Assembly: GCF_001399685.1 (NCBI RefSeq)
Contig: NZ_JTHN01000041.1
Span: forward strand, 1 to 64,000
Direction: 5' to 3'
Length of the DNA: 64,000 bases
From: Paenibacillus sp. A3
Lineage (GTDB): Bacteria > Bacillota > Bacilli > Paenibacillales > NBRC-103111
In this document: piece by piece, positions 1 to 9,772 of the stretch
Layout of the letters: every line of letters starts with the position of its first letter
Position numbering within the stretch: position 1 is the stretch's first letter
The notes under the pieces: model-generated
Database searches by the model: none
What the model was told of the DNA's origin: nothing
The model's input: only the letters and a program-made list of their open reading frames with translations
Position numbers and translations under genes: made by a program

Positions 1-1
1 C

Positions 2-619
2 GGTCTGCACTGCGACCGGATCGCGGCCATGCAGGGCTTGACGACCGGCATGAAGATCGTACCTTTTCGCGGAGAATATTACGAATTGAAGCCTGAGAAG
101 CACGGGCTGGTCAAGCACTTGATTTATCCCGTGCCGAATCCGAACTTCCCTTTTCTGGGGGTGCATTTTACGCGGATGATTGACGGTCACGTTCACGCCG
201 GGCCGAACGCCGTGCTGAGCCTCAAACGGGAAGGCTATCGAAAGACGGATTTCGACCTCCGCGATTTTATGGAAGTGATGACGTACCCGGCATTCTGGAA
301 GGTCGCAAAGCAGAACATGGGAGAAGGCTTGAAGGAAATCGTCCGCTCGTTCAGCAAGGCCGTGTTCGTGCGCAGCCTGCAACGGCTGATCCCGGAAATC
401 CGGGAGGACGACTTGATCCCGTCCGCCAACGGCGTGCGCGCGCAGGCGTTAACGAAGGACGGAAAGCTCGCCGACGATTTTCTGATCGTGCAGAACGAGC
501 GCTCCATCCACATTCTCAACGCGCCCTCCCCGGCCGCTACCGCATCGATTGCCATCGGAGAGTCGATCAGCGAGCGCATTCCGGAGCCGAAGCATTCCAT
601 TCCCTATGCCGTAGGGTAA
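2..619 (+). CDS. lhgO: L-2-hydroxyglutarate oxidase (LhgO type), 3' part only
   Basis: This is the C-terminal part of a FAD-dependent oxidoreductase of the DAO/LhgO group; the frame is already open at the first bases of the window, so the N-terminal FAD fold lies outside. The visible protein begins with GLHCDRIAA, the stretch that in this family follows the FAD domain (NCAGLxxDRVA). It continues with PFRGEYYEL and PVPNPNFPFLGVHFTR, characteristic of L-2-hydroxyglutarate oxidases, and ends with a substrate-domain segment carrying GVRAQ and HILNAPSPAATAS. Family knowledge: the enzyme oxidises L-2-hydroxyglutarate to 2-oxoglutarate. A GntR regulator follows after 18 bases and is probably cotranscribed. 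The family call is good; the exact substrate is inferred. Confidence 0.85.
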   Translation, partial: GLHCDRIAAMQGLTTGMKIVPFRGEYYELKPEKHGLVKHLIYPVPNPNFPFLGVHFTRMIDGHVHAGPNAVLSLKREGYRKTDFDLRDFMEVMTYPAFWKVAKQNMGEGLKEIVRSFSKAVFVRSLQRLIPEIREDDLIPSANGVRAQALTKDGKLADDFLIVQNERSIHILNAPSPAATASIAIGESISERIPEPKHSIPYAVG

Positions 620-637
620 GAAGGATGAGGAAACGAT

Positions 638-1336
638 ATGGCCAAAAAAGAGAAGATTTCGCAAAAAATTGTGCGCGACGTGCTCGCGATGATCGAGGAA
701 GGACGGTTTCCGGCGGGCTCCAAGCTGCCCACGGAAACCGAGCTGGCCGCGCATTTCGGCGTCAGCCGGCTGCCGGTCAGGGAAGCCCTTAGCGTGCTTC
801 AGGCGATGGGGATCGTCTCCTCGCAGCAGGGCGGCGGAAGCTACGTGGAAGACGCCATCCCCTCTTCCCTGCTCCAGCACTTTCAAATTCAATATGCCGA
901 TGCCGAAAGCATCCGGCACTTGTTTGAAATGCGCAAAATGTTGGAGCCGGAAGCCGCCGCTCTCGCCGCGGCCAGACGGACTCCGGAGCAGCTTGCAAGC
1001 ATCCGCGAGGCGTTGAAGCGAATGGAGGACGATTTGAACACGGAGGGCGGAACGGCGCAGGAAGCGGATTTTGAATTTCACCGCGCGATTATTGCGGCGA
1101 CGAACAATCCGATCCTGATCCACATGATGGAAAGCCTGTCTTCGCTGTACCGCAAATCGCTTGAAATTACGCTCAAGCAAAACATCGGCCTGAAACGGAA
1201 AAAGCAAGTCGTCTACCACGAACACGAAAATATTTTGCTGGCGATCGAAGCCGGAGAGCCCGAGCTCGCCAAGGTGCAGTCCGCAATTCACGTCCGGAAT
1301 GTGGAGAAGAAGCTCTTTTTGTTTCTTGAATCGTGA
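638..1336 (+). CDS. GntR/FadR-family transcriptional regulator
   Basis: 232 residues. The N-terminal winged helix (about 8-75) carries the GntR signature GSKLPTETELAAHFGVSR followed by PVREALSVLQAMGIV. The rest is an all-helical FCD ligand domain (about 95-220) with the acidic and histidine positions expected for metal-assisted binding of small carboxylates (DFEFHRAI, HEHENIL). It starts 18 bases after the lhgO stop behind a GGATGAGG ribosome site, so it is probably cotranscribed with lhgO and may control it in response to a hydroxy acid. That role is inferred from position. Its stop codon lies one base from the stop of the convergent APC permease gene. Confidence 0.85.
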   Translation: MAKKEKISQKIVRDVLAMIEEGRFPAGSKLPTETELAAHFGVSRLPVREALSVLQAMGIVSSQQGGGSYVEDAIPSSLLQHFQIQYADAESIRHLFEMRKMLEPEAAALAAARRTPEQLASIREALKRMEDDLNTEGGTAQEADFEFHRAIIAATNNPILIHMMESLSSLYRKSLEITLKQNIGLKRKKQVVYHEHENILLAIEAGEPELAKVQSAIHVRNVEKKLFLFLES

Positions 1337-1337
1337 G

Positions 1338-2693
1338 TCAGCCGCTGCCCTCGGCCGCTTCGTAACGAATCGTTCCCGGCTCCCGGCGGAAGCCGCGCGT
1401 TATCCAGAGCAGGTACAGCAGGCCGAGCAGCGTCCAAGCGCCGCCGAGCATAAGGGAATTGCGCTCCAGATGCGTCCAGAAAAACAAGACGAAGCCGATG
1501 CCGGCCAGCGGAATCAGCAAGTAGCGCAGGAGCGCTAGCCAGGACCGCTGCTTTTCCCGGAATATATAGTGTACGATGACGGATAAATTTACAAAAGTAA
1601 ATGCCGTCAGCGCACCGAAGTTGACGAACGACGTAGCGACAAGCAGATCCAGCACGAGCGCCGTCAGCGAAATGAGGCCAATCAGCACAATGTTGAACAC
1701 CGGCGTGCCGAGCGAGCGGTGGATGTAGCCGAACACCGGACTCGGCAGCGTCCGGTCCCGCCCCATCGCGAACAGGAGACGCGAGCCGCTGAGCTGCGAT
1801 ACGAGTCCCGAGGCCAGGGTGGAGGTTAGCGCAGCGGCCAGGAACACGGCCTGAAACAAGACGCCGCCGAGCGCCAGCGCGATTTCGGCGGACGCGCCTT
1901 CCGGGTTGTTCAACACGGACACGTCCGGGAACAGCCTTTGCGCGAAATACGAGGCGGTGAAAAACAGTCCGCCTCCGAGCATCGTGATCCATAGAATGCC
2001 TCTCGGAATCGTCGTGCGGGGCTCTACCGTTTCTTCGGACAAGGTCGTCACCGCATCGAAGCCGAGGAAGGCAAAGCACAAGATCGACGCTCCGGTGAGC
2101 AGCGCTCCCCAGCTCGCATCCGCGGACAGCAGCGGCTGCGCCGATACGATCGCCTCTCCGCCCGCACTCAGCCGATATGCGGCAAGCACGACGAACAGCG
2201 CCACGACAAGAAATTGAAACGCCACGAACAGCGCATTCACCGAGACGGAGACGTTGACGTTAAACAAGCACAGCGTCGTAATCAGCGCCACAAATCCGGC
2301 GACCCATACCCACTGCGGCACCTCGGGGAACGCCGACGACAAATAAATCCCTGTGAGCAGCGCGTTCATCATCGGCAGAAACAAATAGTCGAGCAGCGAG
2401 ACCCAGCCGACCAGAAAGCCCGCGTGCGGCCCGATCGTCTGCCGGGTATACGTATAGGCGCTTCCCGCGGACGGGTACACCTTCACCATGTGGCCGTAGC
2501 TCATCGCCGTAAACAGCACCGCCGCGATCGTAAGCAGATATGCGGCCGGAACATGCCCCGCCGTCACTTCGGATACAATGCCGAACGTATCGAATACGGC
2601 CATCGGGGCCATATAGCCGACCCCCATCGCCACAATATGCCAAAGCTTCAACCGCCGCTGCAATTCCGGTTTCCGTTCCATGCGATCATCCAC
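1338..2693 (-). CDS. APC-superfamily amino acid permease
   Basis: 451 residues, largely hydrophobic with about twelve membrane segments. The first helix holds the APC substrate-site glycines (VAMGVGYMAPMAVFDTFG), helix 2 follows at AYLLTIAAVLFTAMSYGHM, and helix 6 has ILCFAFLGFDAVTTLSEET, typical of amino acid/polyamine/organocation transporters. It probably imports an amino acid or amine with a cation at the plasma membrane; the substrate cannot be read. The gene lies 29 bases downstream of the MATE gene on the same strand and could be cotranscribed with it. It converges on the GntR gene with almost no space between the stops. Confidence 0.85.
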   Translation of the reverse strand: MDDRMERKPELQRRLKLWHIVAMGVGYMAPMAVFDTFGIVSEVTAGHVPAAYLLTIAAVLFTAMSYGHMVKVYPSAGSAYTYTRQTIGPHAGFLVGWVSLLDYLFLPMMNALLTGIYLSSAFPEVPQWVWVAGFVALITTLCLFNVNVSVSVNALFVAFQFLVVALFVVLAAYRLSAGGEAIVSAQPLLSADASWGALLTGASILCFAFLGFDAVTTLSEETVEPRTTIPRGILWITMLGGGLFFTASYFAQRLFPDVSVLNNPEGASAEIALALGGVLFQAVFLAAALTSTLASGLVSQLSGSRLLFAMGRDRTLPSPVFGYIHRSLGTPVFNIVLIGLISLTALVLDLLVATSFVNFGALTAFTFVNLSVIVHYIFREKQRSWLALLRYLLIPLAGIGFVLFFWTHLERNSLMLGGAWTLLGLLYLLWITRGFRREPGTIRYEAAEGSG

Positions 2694-2722
2694 CTATTCT
2701 AAGATACACGTTGCTATTCATG

Positions 2723-4090
2723 TTACTTGGCGAAAGCCGCAAGGCCGAGCCGAGCCTTCCGTTGGACGCTCGCCAATCGGGCGAACAAGCCGAACGCCCC
2801 CAGAGCCAAGCCGGATATCAGACCGATCCAATAGCCGTAGGCGCCGAGATCGGTATAGTTCGCCAACCCGTAACCGAGCGGCAAACCGACGACCCAATAC
2901 GAAACGAGGGCGACGATGAAGGTCACATTCACGTCCTTGTAGCCGCGCAGCGCTCCCTGAATCGGGGCGGCGATGGCATCCGACAGCTGGAAGAAAATCG
3001 CGTAGATCAGAAAATGCTGCGTCAAAGCGAGCACGTCCGGCTCCCTTGTATAAATCCCGGCCACCTGCTCGTTAAACGCCCATAACACGACCGCACAGAG
3101 CAGCGACATCCCGACCGCGAGGCCGATGCCCAGATAGCCGTATTGTCTGGCGTCCTTGTACCGTCCCGCCCCGGCTTCGAAGCCGACCAGAATGGTCAGC
3201 GACAAGGAGATGCTGAGCGGAATCATATACAGGAACGAGGCAAAGTTGATCGCCGCTTGATGCGCCGCGATCGTTACCGTGTTGAAATTGCTCATCAGCA
3301 GCGTTACCGCGGCGAAAATACTCGTTTCGAACAAAATGGCGAACCCGATCGGCACGCCCATCTTCAGCAGTTCCTTCCAGACGGACAGCGAGACGCGGTA
3401 CAGCTTGCGGAAAATGCCGAACGCGGCGAACGGCTGCATGCGGGCGGCCACGGCCAAAGCCACGAGAAAAATGACCCAGTACGTAATCGCCGAAGCGACG
3501 CCGGTTCCCGCTCCGCCCAACGCGGGCAGCCCCATTTTGCCGTAGATCAGCACATAGTTTAGTCCCCCGTTGACCGGCAGCGACAGCAGCGTGATGAACA
3601 TCGTCACCTTCGTATGGCCCAGGGCATCGATAAAGCAGCGCAGTACCGTATATAAGAACAGCGGCAAAATGCCGAACGCAATCGAAATCAGGAACAAGCG
3701 GGCAATCCGGCGCACCGGCTCCTCCAAGTTCATATTCTCCAAAATCGGATTCAGCGCGAACGCTCCGGCCAACAGCACCGCAGCCGATACTGCGACGGCC
3801 AAATAGAGCGCCTGCACGACCTTAAAAGGAATTTCCTCCTTGCGGCCCGCCCCTACCAGTTGGGCGACCATCGGGGTAACGGAAAACAAGATGCCGCTGA
3901 GTCCGGTCTGTATCGGAATCCAGATGCTGGTGCCTATCGCCACCCCCGCCAAATCCTTGGCGCTCACATGTCCCGACATGAACGTATCGAAGAAGTTCAT
4001 CGCAAACATCGCAAGCTGCGTCACCAGGATGGGAAGCAGAATGACGAACAGTTGTTTTATTTTTTGAGATAGCTTGTCTGTCGATTTCAT
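2723..4090 (-). CDS. MATE-family multidrug/toxin efflux transporter
   Basis: 455 residues with the internal two-fold repeat of MATE proteins: an N-half beginning [20 protein letters not shown] and a C-half repeat beginning [20 protein letters not shown], each with about six membrane segments. [17 protein letters not shown] and [16 protein letters not shown] are the conserved loop motifs of the NorM/DinF branch. It would export cationic or amphiphilic compounds using Na+ or H+. The AGGAGG ribosome site is about 15 bases before the ATG, longer than usual, so initiation may be weak or slightly different. It is divergent from the EamA transporter gene. Confidence 0.88.
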   Translation of the reverse strand: MKSTDKLSQKIKQLFVILLPILVTQLAMFAMNFFDTFMSGHVSAKDLAGVAIGTSIWIPIQTGLSGILFSVTPMVAQLVGAGRKEEIPFKVVQALYLAVAVSAAVLLAGAFALNPILENMNLEEPVRRIARLFLISIAFGILPLFLYTVLRCFIDALGHTKVTMFITLLSLPVNGGLNYVLIYGKMGLPALGGAGTGVASAITYWVIFLVALAVAARMQPFAAFGIFRKLYRVSLSVWKELLKMGVPIGFAILFETSIFAAVTLLMSNFNTVTIAAHQAAINFASFLYMIPLSISLSLTILVGFEAGAGRYKDARQYGYLGIGLAVGMSLLCAVVLWAFNEQVAGIYTREPDVLALTQHFLIYAIFFQLSDAIAAPIQGALRGYKDVNVTFIVALVSYWVVGLPLGYGLANYTDLGAYGYWIGLISGLALGAFGLFARLASVQRKARLGLAAFAK

Positions 4091-4339
4091 GATTAAAATT
4101 CCGAACCTCCTTTTACCTTTCTTGCAGCCGCATCGTTCCAGTTTATGCGATGAAAGGGATTACAGGCAAGATTTTTTTGCGAGGGTGGGTGTGGGAGGAC
4201 CGTACAGGGAAACAAGGCAAGCAGGCAAAAAGACAGCCGGGCATGGATCGCTGTGAAGAACGACGCTGCTTCTTTACAACGTCCTCTTCAAGATCCATAA
4301 TACAATGAGTACCAAATTATGGAGGAGTATCGAGAAATC

Positions 4340-5272
4340 ATGAAATCGGCAATTCCTTATTTGCAAGTCGCAGCGGCGATGCTGATCGTCGGAAGCTTCG
4401 TCATCGTCAATAAAATGATTGTCCGCACGTTTCCCGTGTTTTTGGCCTCCGAGCTTCGGCTGTTAACCGGCGCCATCATTATGACGCTGCTTCTGCTCGC
4501 CCGCGAAGGACGTTTTCCGGCCCTGACGAAGAAGGATTGGGTCGTTTTATTTTTCCAATCGTTTATCGGCGTGTTTCTGTTCAGCTTCTTTATGCTGTAC
4601 GGCCTAACCTATACGACGGCGCTGGAGAGCGGCATCATCACAAGCATGACCCCGGTGATGGTCGGGCTGATTTCGCTGTTGTTTTTCCGGGAACGGCTGC
4701 GGTGGAACCAAACGGCAGGCATCGTATGCGCCGTCCTCGGAGCGTTCGCCATCAATATTTTCGGCGGCATGTTCAATGCATCATGGAGCTTGCATACGTT
4801 GTGGGGAAACCTGCTCGTGCTGCTGGCCGTTGCCGGGGAAGGCGTGTTTTTGACGTTCGGCAAGCTTGTCTCCAAGCAGGTCAGTCCGATCGCCATCGCG
4901 ACGATGACGAGCTTGCTCGGCACGGCGTTTTTTTTGCCGTTTGCGGCATACAATGCGGCAAGCTTCGATTTTGCCGCGGTGAGCGCGACGGAATGGCTGC
5001 TTGTGCTGTACACGGGAGTCGTCATTACGGTCATTGCCACGATTTTGCTAAACCAGGGGATGGCGAAAATTTCGACAGGCTCGTCGGCGGCTTTTACCGC
5101 ATTGATGCCCCTCAGCACCATCGTCATGTCGGCGTTGTTTTTGCATGAGTCGTTTTACTGGTACCATTTCCTGGGGATCGCCTTCGTCTTTGCCGGGATT
5201 GCGTTTGCGACCCTGCCTCCCTCCCGGACGAAGCGGAAAGCCCCCGTGGCGGCGCAGACCAAAAGCTCGTGA
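4340..5272 (+). CDS. DMT-superfamily (EamA) transporter
   Basis: About 310 residues with ten predicted membrane segments in two EamA repeats. The first repeat holds FLASELRLLTGAII and the YTTALESGIITSMTPV segment, where the substrate path is expected; the second ends ALMPLSTIVMSALFLHESF. Members export or import metabolites or amino acids. The chosen ATG gives a protein beginning MKSAIPYLQ and lies 12 bases after GGAGGAG; an in-frame ATG 21 bases upstream would put that ribosome site inside the coding region and is less likely. The specific substrate is unknown. Confidence 0.85.
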   Translation: MKSAIPYLQVAAAMLIVGSFVIVNKMIVRTFPVFLASELRLLTGAIIMTLLLLAREGRFPALTKKDWVVLFFQSFIGVFLFSFFMLYGLTYTTALESGIITSMTPVMVGLISLLFFRERLRWNQTAGIVCAVLGAFAINIFGGMFNASWSLHTLWGNLLVLLAVAGEGVFLTFGKLVSKQVSPIAIATMTSLLGTAFFLPFAAYNAASFDFAAVSATEWLLVLYTGVVITVIATILLNQGMAKISTGSSAAFTALMPLSTIVMSALFLHESFYWYHFLGIAFVFAGIAFATLPPSRTKRKAPVAAQTKSS

Positions 5273-5415
5273 AGACGGGCTTTCGGAGGCCGGACCTAAC
5301 GGAAGTAACACAGCGGGAATATCTTGCAAAAGCAGGTTGCGGCACTCGATCCAGCTATTCAGGCTATGCGCGGCAACGGGGGACGCTAACCGGAAGAATG
5401 GGCTCTGCGGTGCTG

Positions 5416-5516
5416 GGTATACTCGTCCCAGGCGGATGGGCCTTTGTGGTGTCGTCATACTCGAACCGGGCAAACGGCCTTGCCGAGCCGTCATACCCGA
5501 ACCGGGCGGATGGGCT
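5416..5516. repeat. three degenerate tandem units of about 37 bp
   Basis: Three related units start at about 5416, 5454 and 5490. Each reads roughly GTATACTCG or GTCATACYCG, then AACCGGGC or a variant, then GGATGGGC. They occupy the convergent gap between the EamA gene and the peptide ABC operon. On the opposite strand the TGACGACA and AGGCCC-AT-CCGCCTG words resemble the tandem block at 13.49-13.64 kb. No protein reading is convincing. The rest of the 5273-5858 gap holds hairpins and a second repeat family, listed separately. Confidence 0.6.
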
Positions 5517-5564
5517 CTCGCGGCGCCGCCTGACTGGTGAGAGCGCATCCGGAATCACCTCAAC

Positions 5565-5606
5565 CTTTTCGTCAAACGAAAAGAATCGCCTCCCTGGGAG
5601 ACGATC
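5565..5606 (-). terminator. probable terminator of the peptide ABC operon
   Basis: Read on the minus strand, a ten-pair stem (GATCGTCTCC, loop CAG, GGAGGCGATT, with G-U pairs) is followed by CTTTTCG. A second seven-pair hairpin (CTTTTCG/CGAAAAG) lies directly next to it. It is about 250 bases past the stop of the last ABC gene, so the assignment is moderate. Confidence 0.45.
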
Positions 5607-5653
5607 CTGAACAATAGCCGAAATAGTCGTATTATAGACCGTTTGAGCAGCAT

Positions 5654-5838
5654 AGAGGAACAGAGATGCGTTAAACCTCGCCTAGTCCGGCAGACCTGAA
5701 AATAGAGCACCTACGATTCCCTATGCGTGTCGAAAAAAATAATAATCCACGGATAATGCGGCTATAGCGAACTGGCGTTCCTCTATTTCGAATTGCGGTG
5801 GCTTACCTGCCGCAATAACGCATCCGCAGTGCTCTATT
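5654..5838. repeat. intergenic repeat family, block A
   Basis: Copies of a roughly 20-base word with consensus AGAGGAACTGGGATGCGTTA occur here in opposite orientations: 5654-5674 forward (AGAGGAACAGAGATGCGTTA) and 5816-5838 reversed. Partial copies lie at 5702 (AATAGAGCACCT) and 5771-5787. GTGTCGAAAAA at about 5727 also recurs in block B. The same family appears at 13.78-13.95 kb, in the other convergent gap that also holds tandem 37-bp units. Nothing suggests a gene. It may be a non-autonomous repeat or a structured 3' element. Confidence 0.6.
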
Positions 5839-5858
5839 CCCCTGCTCCGCTCTCTCAC

Positions 5859-6824
5859 TCACACGAGATGGCAGGCCACGTAATGCCCGCCACCGACATC
5901 GCGGTAATCCGGCACCTGCTCGCGGCAGACCGGCTGCGCCAACGGGCAGCGCGTGTGGAACTTGCAGCCCGAAGGCGGATTCGCCGGGCTTGGAATGTCG
6001 CCCTTCAGCACAATCCGGTCGCGCCGTACGGTCGGGTCGGGCACCGGCACCGCCGACAGCAGCGCCTGCGTGTAAGGATGCAGCGGGCGGGCGAACAGCT
6101 CATCCCGCGGCGCCTGCTCCACCATCGTGCCGAGATACAGCACGCCGATCTGCGTGCACAGATGCTCGACGACGCTAAGGTCGTGCGAGATGAACAGATA
6201 CGTCACGCCGCTGCGCTCCTGCAGGTCGCTGAACAGGTTGACGATTTGCGCCTGAATCGACACGTCCAGCGCCGACACCGGCTCGTCGGCTACGACGAAG
6301 TCCGGATTCAGGATGATCGCCCGGGCGATCCCGATCCGCTGCCGCTGGCCGCCGGAAAATTCGTGCGGGTACCGGTCGTAGTGGTCGGGAAGCAGGCCGC
6401 AGACGGCCAGCACTTCCCGCACCCGCTCCCGCGCCTCCGCCTTCGACGCCAGCCCGTGATCGATCAGCGCTTCGCCGATCGCCTCGCCGACGCGCATCCG
6501 CGGATTTAGCGAGCTGAACGGATCTTGGAACACGAGCTGCATCAAGGGCCGCAGCTTGCGCAGCTCGTCGCGGGACAGGCCGTACAAGTCTGTCCCTTTG
6601 AAATAGACGTCGCCCGCCGTTTTCTCCGTCAGCCGGAGCACGGTGCGGCCGATCGTGCTTTTCCCGCTGCCGGACTCGCCGACGAGCCCGAACGTCTCGC
6701 CTCGCCGGATGGCAAAGCTGACCCCGTCCACCGCTTTAACGTCCCCGACGCGGCCGCCGAAGACGCCGCCTTTGATCGGATAGTATGTTTTAAGTTGTTG
6801 AACCTTCAGCAGGGCGTCCGTCAT
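5859..6824 (-). CDS. peptide ABC transporter ATP-binding protein (DppF/OppF type)
   Basis: 321 residues. Walker A is [15 protein letters not shown], the ABC signature [14 protein letters not shown], Walker [14 protein letters not shown] and the switch histidine lies in FISHDLSVV. The C-terminal oligopeptide-ABC extension has the cysteine cluster [14 protein letters not shown] that binds an Fe-S cluster in some relatives. It is the second of two ATPases powering the importer. The start overlaps the stop of the preceding ATPase gene by four bases (ATGA) behind GAGGAGG, so translation is coupled. It is the last gene of the five-gene operon. Confidence 0.92.
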   Translation of the reverse strand: MTDALLKVQQLKTYYPIKGGVFGGRVGDVKAVDGVSFAIRRGETFGLVGESGSGKSTIGRTVLRLTEKTAGDVYFKGTDLYGLSRDELRKLRPLMQLVFQDPFSSLNPRMRVGEAIGEALIDHGLASKAEARERVREVLAVCGLLPDHYDRYPHEFSGGQRQRIGIARAIILNPDFVVADEPVSALDVSIQAQIVNLFSDLQERSGVTYLFISHDLSVVEHLCTQIGVLYLGTMVEQAPRDELFARPLHPYTQALLSAVPVPDPTVRRDRIVLKGDIPSPANPPSGCKFHTRCPLAQPVCREQVPDYRDVGGGHYVACHLV

Positions 6825-7798
6825 CGCGATTCCTCCTCATAAAGCCAGCAGGCGACCCGGTGCTCCGCGCCTTGCGCCCGCATCGGCGGCTGCTTCGTGC
6901 GGCAGATGTCCATGCAGTGCTCGCACCGGTCGCTGAAATAGCACGAGTCCCTCAAGCCGATTAGGTTCGGTACCTGACCGGGGATCGAATACAGCCGATC
7001 CTTCCGTTCGCCGATGACGGGCTTCGATTTCAGCAAGCCCTGCGTATACGGATGCTTCGCATGGCGGAACAGCTCGACCACCGGCGCTTCCTCGATCACT
7101 TTGCCCGCGTACATCACGACGACGTAATCCGCCGTCTCGGCGACGACGCCCAGATCGTGCGTGATCAGCAGAATGGCCGTGTTGTACTGCTCCTTGACCT
7201 GCCGGAGCAAATCGAGAATTTGCGCCTGGATCGTCACGTCGAGCGCCGTCGTCGGCTCGTCGGCGATGAGCAGCTTCGGGCTGCAGGCGAGCGCCGAAGC
7301 GATCATGACCCGCTGCAGCATGCCGCCGCTCAGCTCGTGGGGATAGGCAGCGAATACACGCGCTGCGTCGGGAATGCCCACTTTTCCGATCAGCGAGATG
7401 ACTTCCGCCTTCGCTTCCTTGCGGCTGAGCAGCCGGTGCTCCATCAGCGGCTCCATCATCTGCTCTCCGATCGTCAGCACCGGATTGAGGGACGACATCG
7501 GCTCCTGAAACACCATCGCGATCTCGCTGCCGCGAAGTCTCCGCATCTCCTCGGGCTTCAGCGAGAGCAGGTCGCGGTCGTCCATCTCGACGGCTCCGCT
7601 TTCGATCTTCCCGTTATCGGCAACCAGCCGCATGAGCGACAGCGCCGTGACGCTCTTGCCGCTGCCCGATTCGCCGACGATGCCGACCGTCTCCCCTTCC
7701 CGAATGCGGAAGCTGACATCGTTAACCGCCTTGACGACGCCGGACTCCGTATGAAAATACGTATGTACGTGTTTGAATTCGACGAGTGTTTTGTTCAA
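6821..7798 (-). CDS. peptide ABC transporter ATP-binding protein (DppD/OppD type)
   Basis: 325 residues with Walker [17 protein letters not shown], signature [17 protein letters not shown], Walker [14 protein letters not shown] and switch histidine in [10 protein letters not shown]. The C-terminal oligopeptide-ABC domain has the cysteine pattern [14 protein letters not shown]. The start is a TTG eight bases after GGAAGGT; no ATG gives a full N-terminus. It pairs with the DppF-type subunit to form the cytoplasmic motor. It lies six bases after the DppC-type permease gene. Confidence 0.92.
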   Translation of the reverse strand: MNKTLVEFKHVHTYFHTESGVVKAVNDVSFRIREGETVGIVGESGSGKSVTALSLMRLVADNGKIESGAVEMDDRDLLSLKPEEMRRLRGSEIAMVFQEPMSSLNPVLTIGEQMMEPLMEHRLLSRKEAKAEVISLIGKVGIPDAARVFAAYPHELSGGMLQRVMIASALACSPKLLIADEPTTALDVTIQAQILDLLRQVKEQYNTAILLITHDLGVVAETADYVVVMYAGKVIEEAPVVELFRHAKHPYTQGLLKSKPVIGERKDRLYSIPGQVPNLIGLRDSCYFSDRCEHCMDICRTKQPPMRAQGAEHRVACWLYEEESR

Positions 7799-7804
7799 CG
7801 CCGC

Positions 7805-8749
7805 TTACCTTCCTTTCATTCGGGGATCGAGCGCGTCCCGAAGCGCATCGCCAAGCAGGTTGATGGCGATAACGGTGGTCAGAATCGCCACGCCCGGCGG
7901 AATCCACACCCACGGCCGCTTCTGGAAATCGATGAGCGAGTTCGCCGCATCGAGCATATTCCCCCAGGATGGCGTCGGCGGAACGACGCCCAGTCCGAGG
8001 AAGCTGAGCGTCGATTCGCTGATAATCGCGCCTGCGACATGCAGGGTAGCGACCACGATCAAGGTCGGCACGGTGTTCGGCAGCAGATGCCGGAACATTT
8101 TGCGCCGGTCCCGCAGCCCGAGCGCTTCCGCCGCCTGCATATACGCCTGCTCCCGCAGCACTAGCAGCTCGCTGCGGACGAGCCGCGCCAAGCCCGGCCA
8201 GCCCAGGAAGCTCAGCATCAGCATGACGATATAAATCCGGTAATCCGACGGCACCTTCCACTCCGACATGACCGCGCCCATAATAATGAGCAGCGGAAGG
8301 CTCGGAATGGTCAGCAGCACGTCGGCAAACCGCATAATGACTTGATCGACGATCCCGCGGTAAAAACCGGCGAGCGCGCCAAGCACCGAACCGATTGCCA
8401 CCGACAACACGACCGAGGCCACGCCTACGGTCAGCGAGATGCGTCCGGCCTGCATCAGCCGGGTCAGCACGTCCCGGCCCAGATTATCCGTCCCGAGCCA
8501 GTGCAGCGCGCTGGGCGACTTGTTGATCCGGGTGACGTCGACCTTGCCGTTCGCGTAAGGCGACAAATACGGCCCAAGGAAGCAAAACAAAATCATAAAT
8601 ACCAAAAACGCCAGGCCGAACAAAGCCAGCTTGTTTTTTCGCAGCCGGCGCGCCGCTTGCCTCCACGGCGAATCTGCCGCGGTCTTCCGGGCGGGTGCCG
8701 CAGCGCCGGGCAATCCGGGGCCGGCCGTTCTTTTTGCATCGATCATCAT
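7805..8749 (-). CDS. peptide ABC transporter permease (DppC/OppC type)
   Basis: 314 residues. The N-terminal OppC segment (KNKLALFGLAFLVFMILF) is followed by the HWLGTDNLGRDVLTRLMQAGR motif region and a BPD_transp_1 domain of about five membrane helices. The EAA loop is QAAEALGLRDRRKMFRHLLP, which docks onto the ATPases. Thirty or so residues before the first helix are charged and proline-rich, as usual in this subfamily. The AGGGGGACGTC ribosome site supports the ATG-ATG start. Confidence 0.92.
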   Translation of the reverse strand: MMIDAKRTAGPGLPGAAAPARKTAADSPWRQAARRLRKNKLALFGLAFLVFMILFCFLGPYLSPYANGKVDVTRINKSPSALHWLGTDNLGRDVLTRLMQAGRISLTVGVASVVLSVAIGSVLGALAGFYRGIVDQVIMRFADVLLTIPSLPLLIIMGAVMSEWKVPSDYRIYIVMLMLSFLGWPGLARLVRSELLVLREQAYMQAAEALGLRDRRKMFRHLLPNTVPTLIVVATLHVAGAIISESTLSFLGLGVVPPTPSWGNMLDAANSLIDFQKRPWVWIPPGVAILTTVIAINLLGDALRDALDPRMKGR

Positions 8750-8758
8750 GACGTCCCC

Positions 8759-9715
8759 CTACTTTAACCGAATCCGGGGGTCGGCCACCCCGTAGAGCAG
8801 ATCCGCGAGCAAATTGCCGATTACCGTCAGCAGCGCGAGAAACATGGTGAAGCCCATCAGCACGGGATAATCCCGCACGCTGAGCGCCCCGAAATATATG
8901 TACCCGGCGCCCGGCCAATGAAAGATTTTTTCCGTAATGATCGCGCCTGCGAACAGTCCCGGCAGCTCGAAGCCGAGCAGCGTAATCGCCGGAAGCAGCG
9001 CATTGCGCAGCGCGTGCTTGAACAGCACGACCCGTTCTTTCAAGCCTTTGGCCCGGGCGGTCCGGATGAAATCCCGGCGGATCACCTCCAGCATGTTCGT
9101 GCGGAAATACCGCGTAAGCGACCCGACACTGAGCAGCGTCAGCACCGTCACGGGCAAGATCATATGATGCGCCACTTCCCAGACGCGTGCCCAGCCTACG
9201 GTTTGGCTGCCCGTATTCGTGATGCCCCCAACTGGAAACCAGGCGAGATCCACCGCGAACACTTTAATCATCAGGAGCCCGAGGAAAAAGGACGGGAACG
9301 ACATCGCCGCGAACACGCCGAGCGTCACCAGCCCGTCGAACCAGGAGTACTGCTTCACGGCCGAGAACACGCCGACGACCAGCGCGATCGTCCACGTCAA
9401 AATCATCGACACCAGCGCGATCAGGAACGAGTTCCAGATGAACTTGCTTAGAAGGTCCGAAACCGGCTCCTGATACTGCATCGAGTAGCCAAGGTTGCCC
9501 GTTAGCAAGTTGCCAAGCCAAATAAAATAGCGCTCCAGCACCGGCTTATCCAACCCGTAAAGGGTCCGAAGCTCCTGCGCCCGCTCGGGCGTCAGCTTCG
9601 GATTCGTATCCACGAAATCCCCGGGCGTCATCGCGAAGACGGAAAAAATAAGCAGCGACGCCCCCACCAGCATCGGGATCATCAAAAGCAGCCTGCGAAC
9701 GATATACGATTTCAT
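8759..9715 (-). CDS. peptide ABC transporter permease (DppB/OppB type)
   Basis: 318 residues. It begins MKSYIVRRLLLMIPMLVGAS, the typical DppB start with one helix, followed by the extracellular loop TPERAQELRTLYGLDKP and a five-helix permease domain. The EAA loop reads RTARAKGLKERVVLFKHALR. It forms the membrane channel with the DppC-type subunit. A hairpin separates it from the binding-protein gene upstream, suggesting lower expression than the binding protein. Confidence 0.92.
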   Translation of the reverse strand: MKSYIVRRLLLMIPMLVGASLLIFSVFAMTPGDFVDTNPKLTPERAQELRTLYGLDKPVLERYFIWLGNLLTGNLGYSMQYQEPVSDLLSKFIWNSFLIALVSMILTWTIALVVGVFSAVKQYSWFDGLVTLGVFAAMSFPSFFLGLLMIKVFAVDLAWFPVGGITNTGSQTVGWARVWEVAHHMILPVTVLTLLSVGSLTRYFRTNMLEVIRRDFIRTARAKGLKERVVLFKHALRNALLPAITLLGFELPGLFAGAIITEKIFHWPGAGYIYFGALSVRDYPVLMGFTMFLALLTVIGNLLADLLYGVADPRIRLK

Positions 9716-9737
9716 GATCGTCCCCCCAAGAAAGTGA

Positions 9738-9759
9738 GCCCAGCCTTGACCGGCTGGGC
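9738..9759 (-). terminator. attenuating hairpin between binding-protein and permease genes
   Basis: Perfect eight-pair stem GCCCAGCC/GGCTGGGC with a six-base loop in the 57-base gap. It lacks a strong T-run, so it more likely causes partial termination or stabilises the binding-protein mRNA, which is common in ABC operons. Confidence 0.55.
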
Positions 9760-9772
9760 GTAAAAATCACGG

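Noticed and set aside
5416-5516. CRISPR array
   Set aside because: Units are degenerate with no clear spacer/repeat division, only three or four copies, and no cas gene in the window.
5269-5610. Small repetitive protein (GGWAFVVS / SYPNRADGLS text) after the EamA gene
   Set aside because: The apparent repeats come from tandem DNA repeats open in several frames; there is no ribosome site and no conservation signal.
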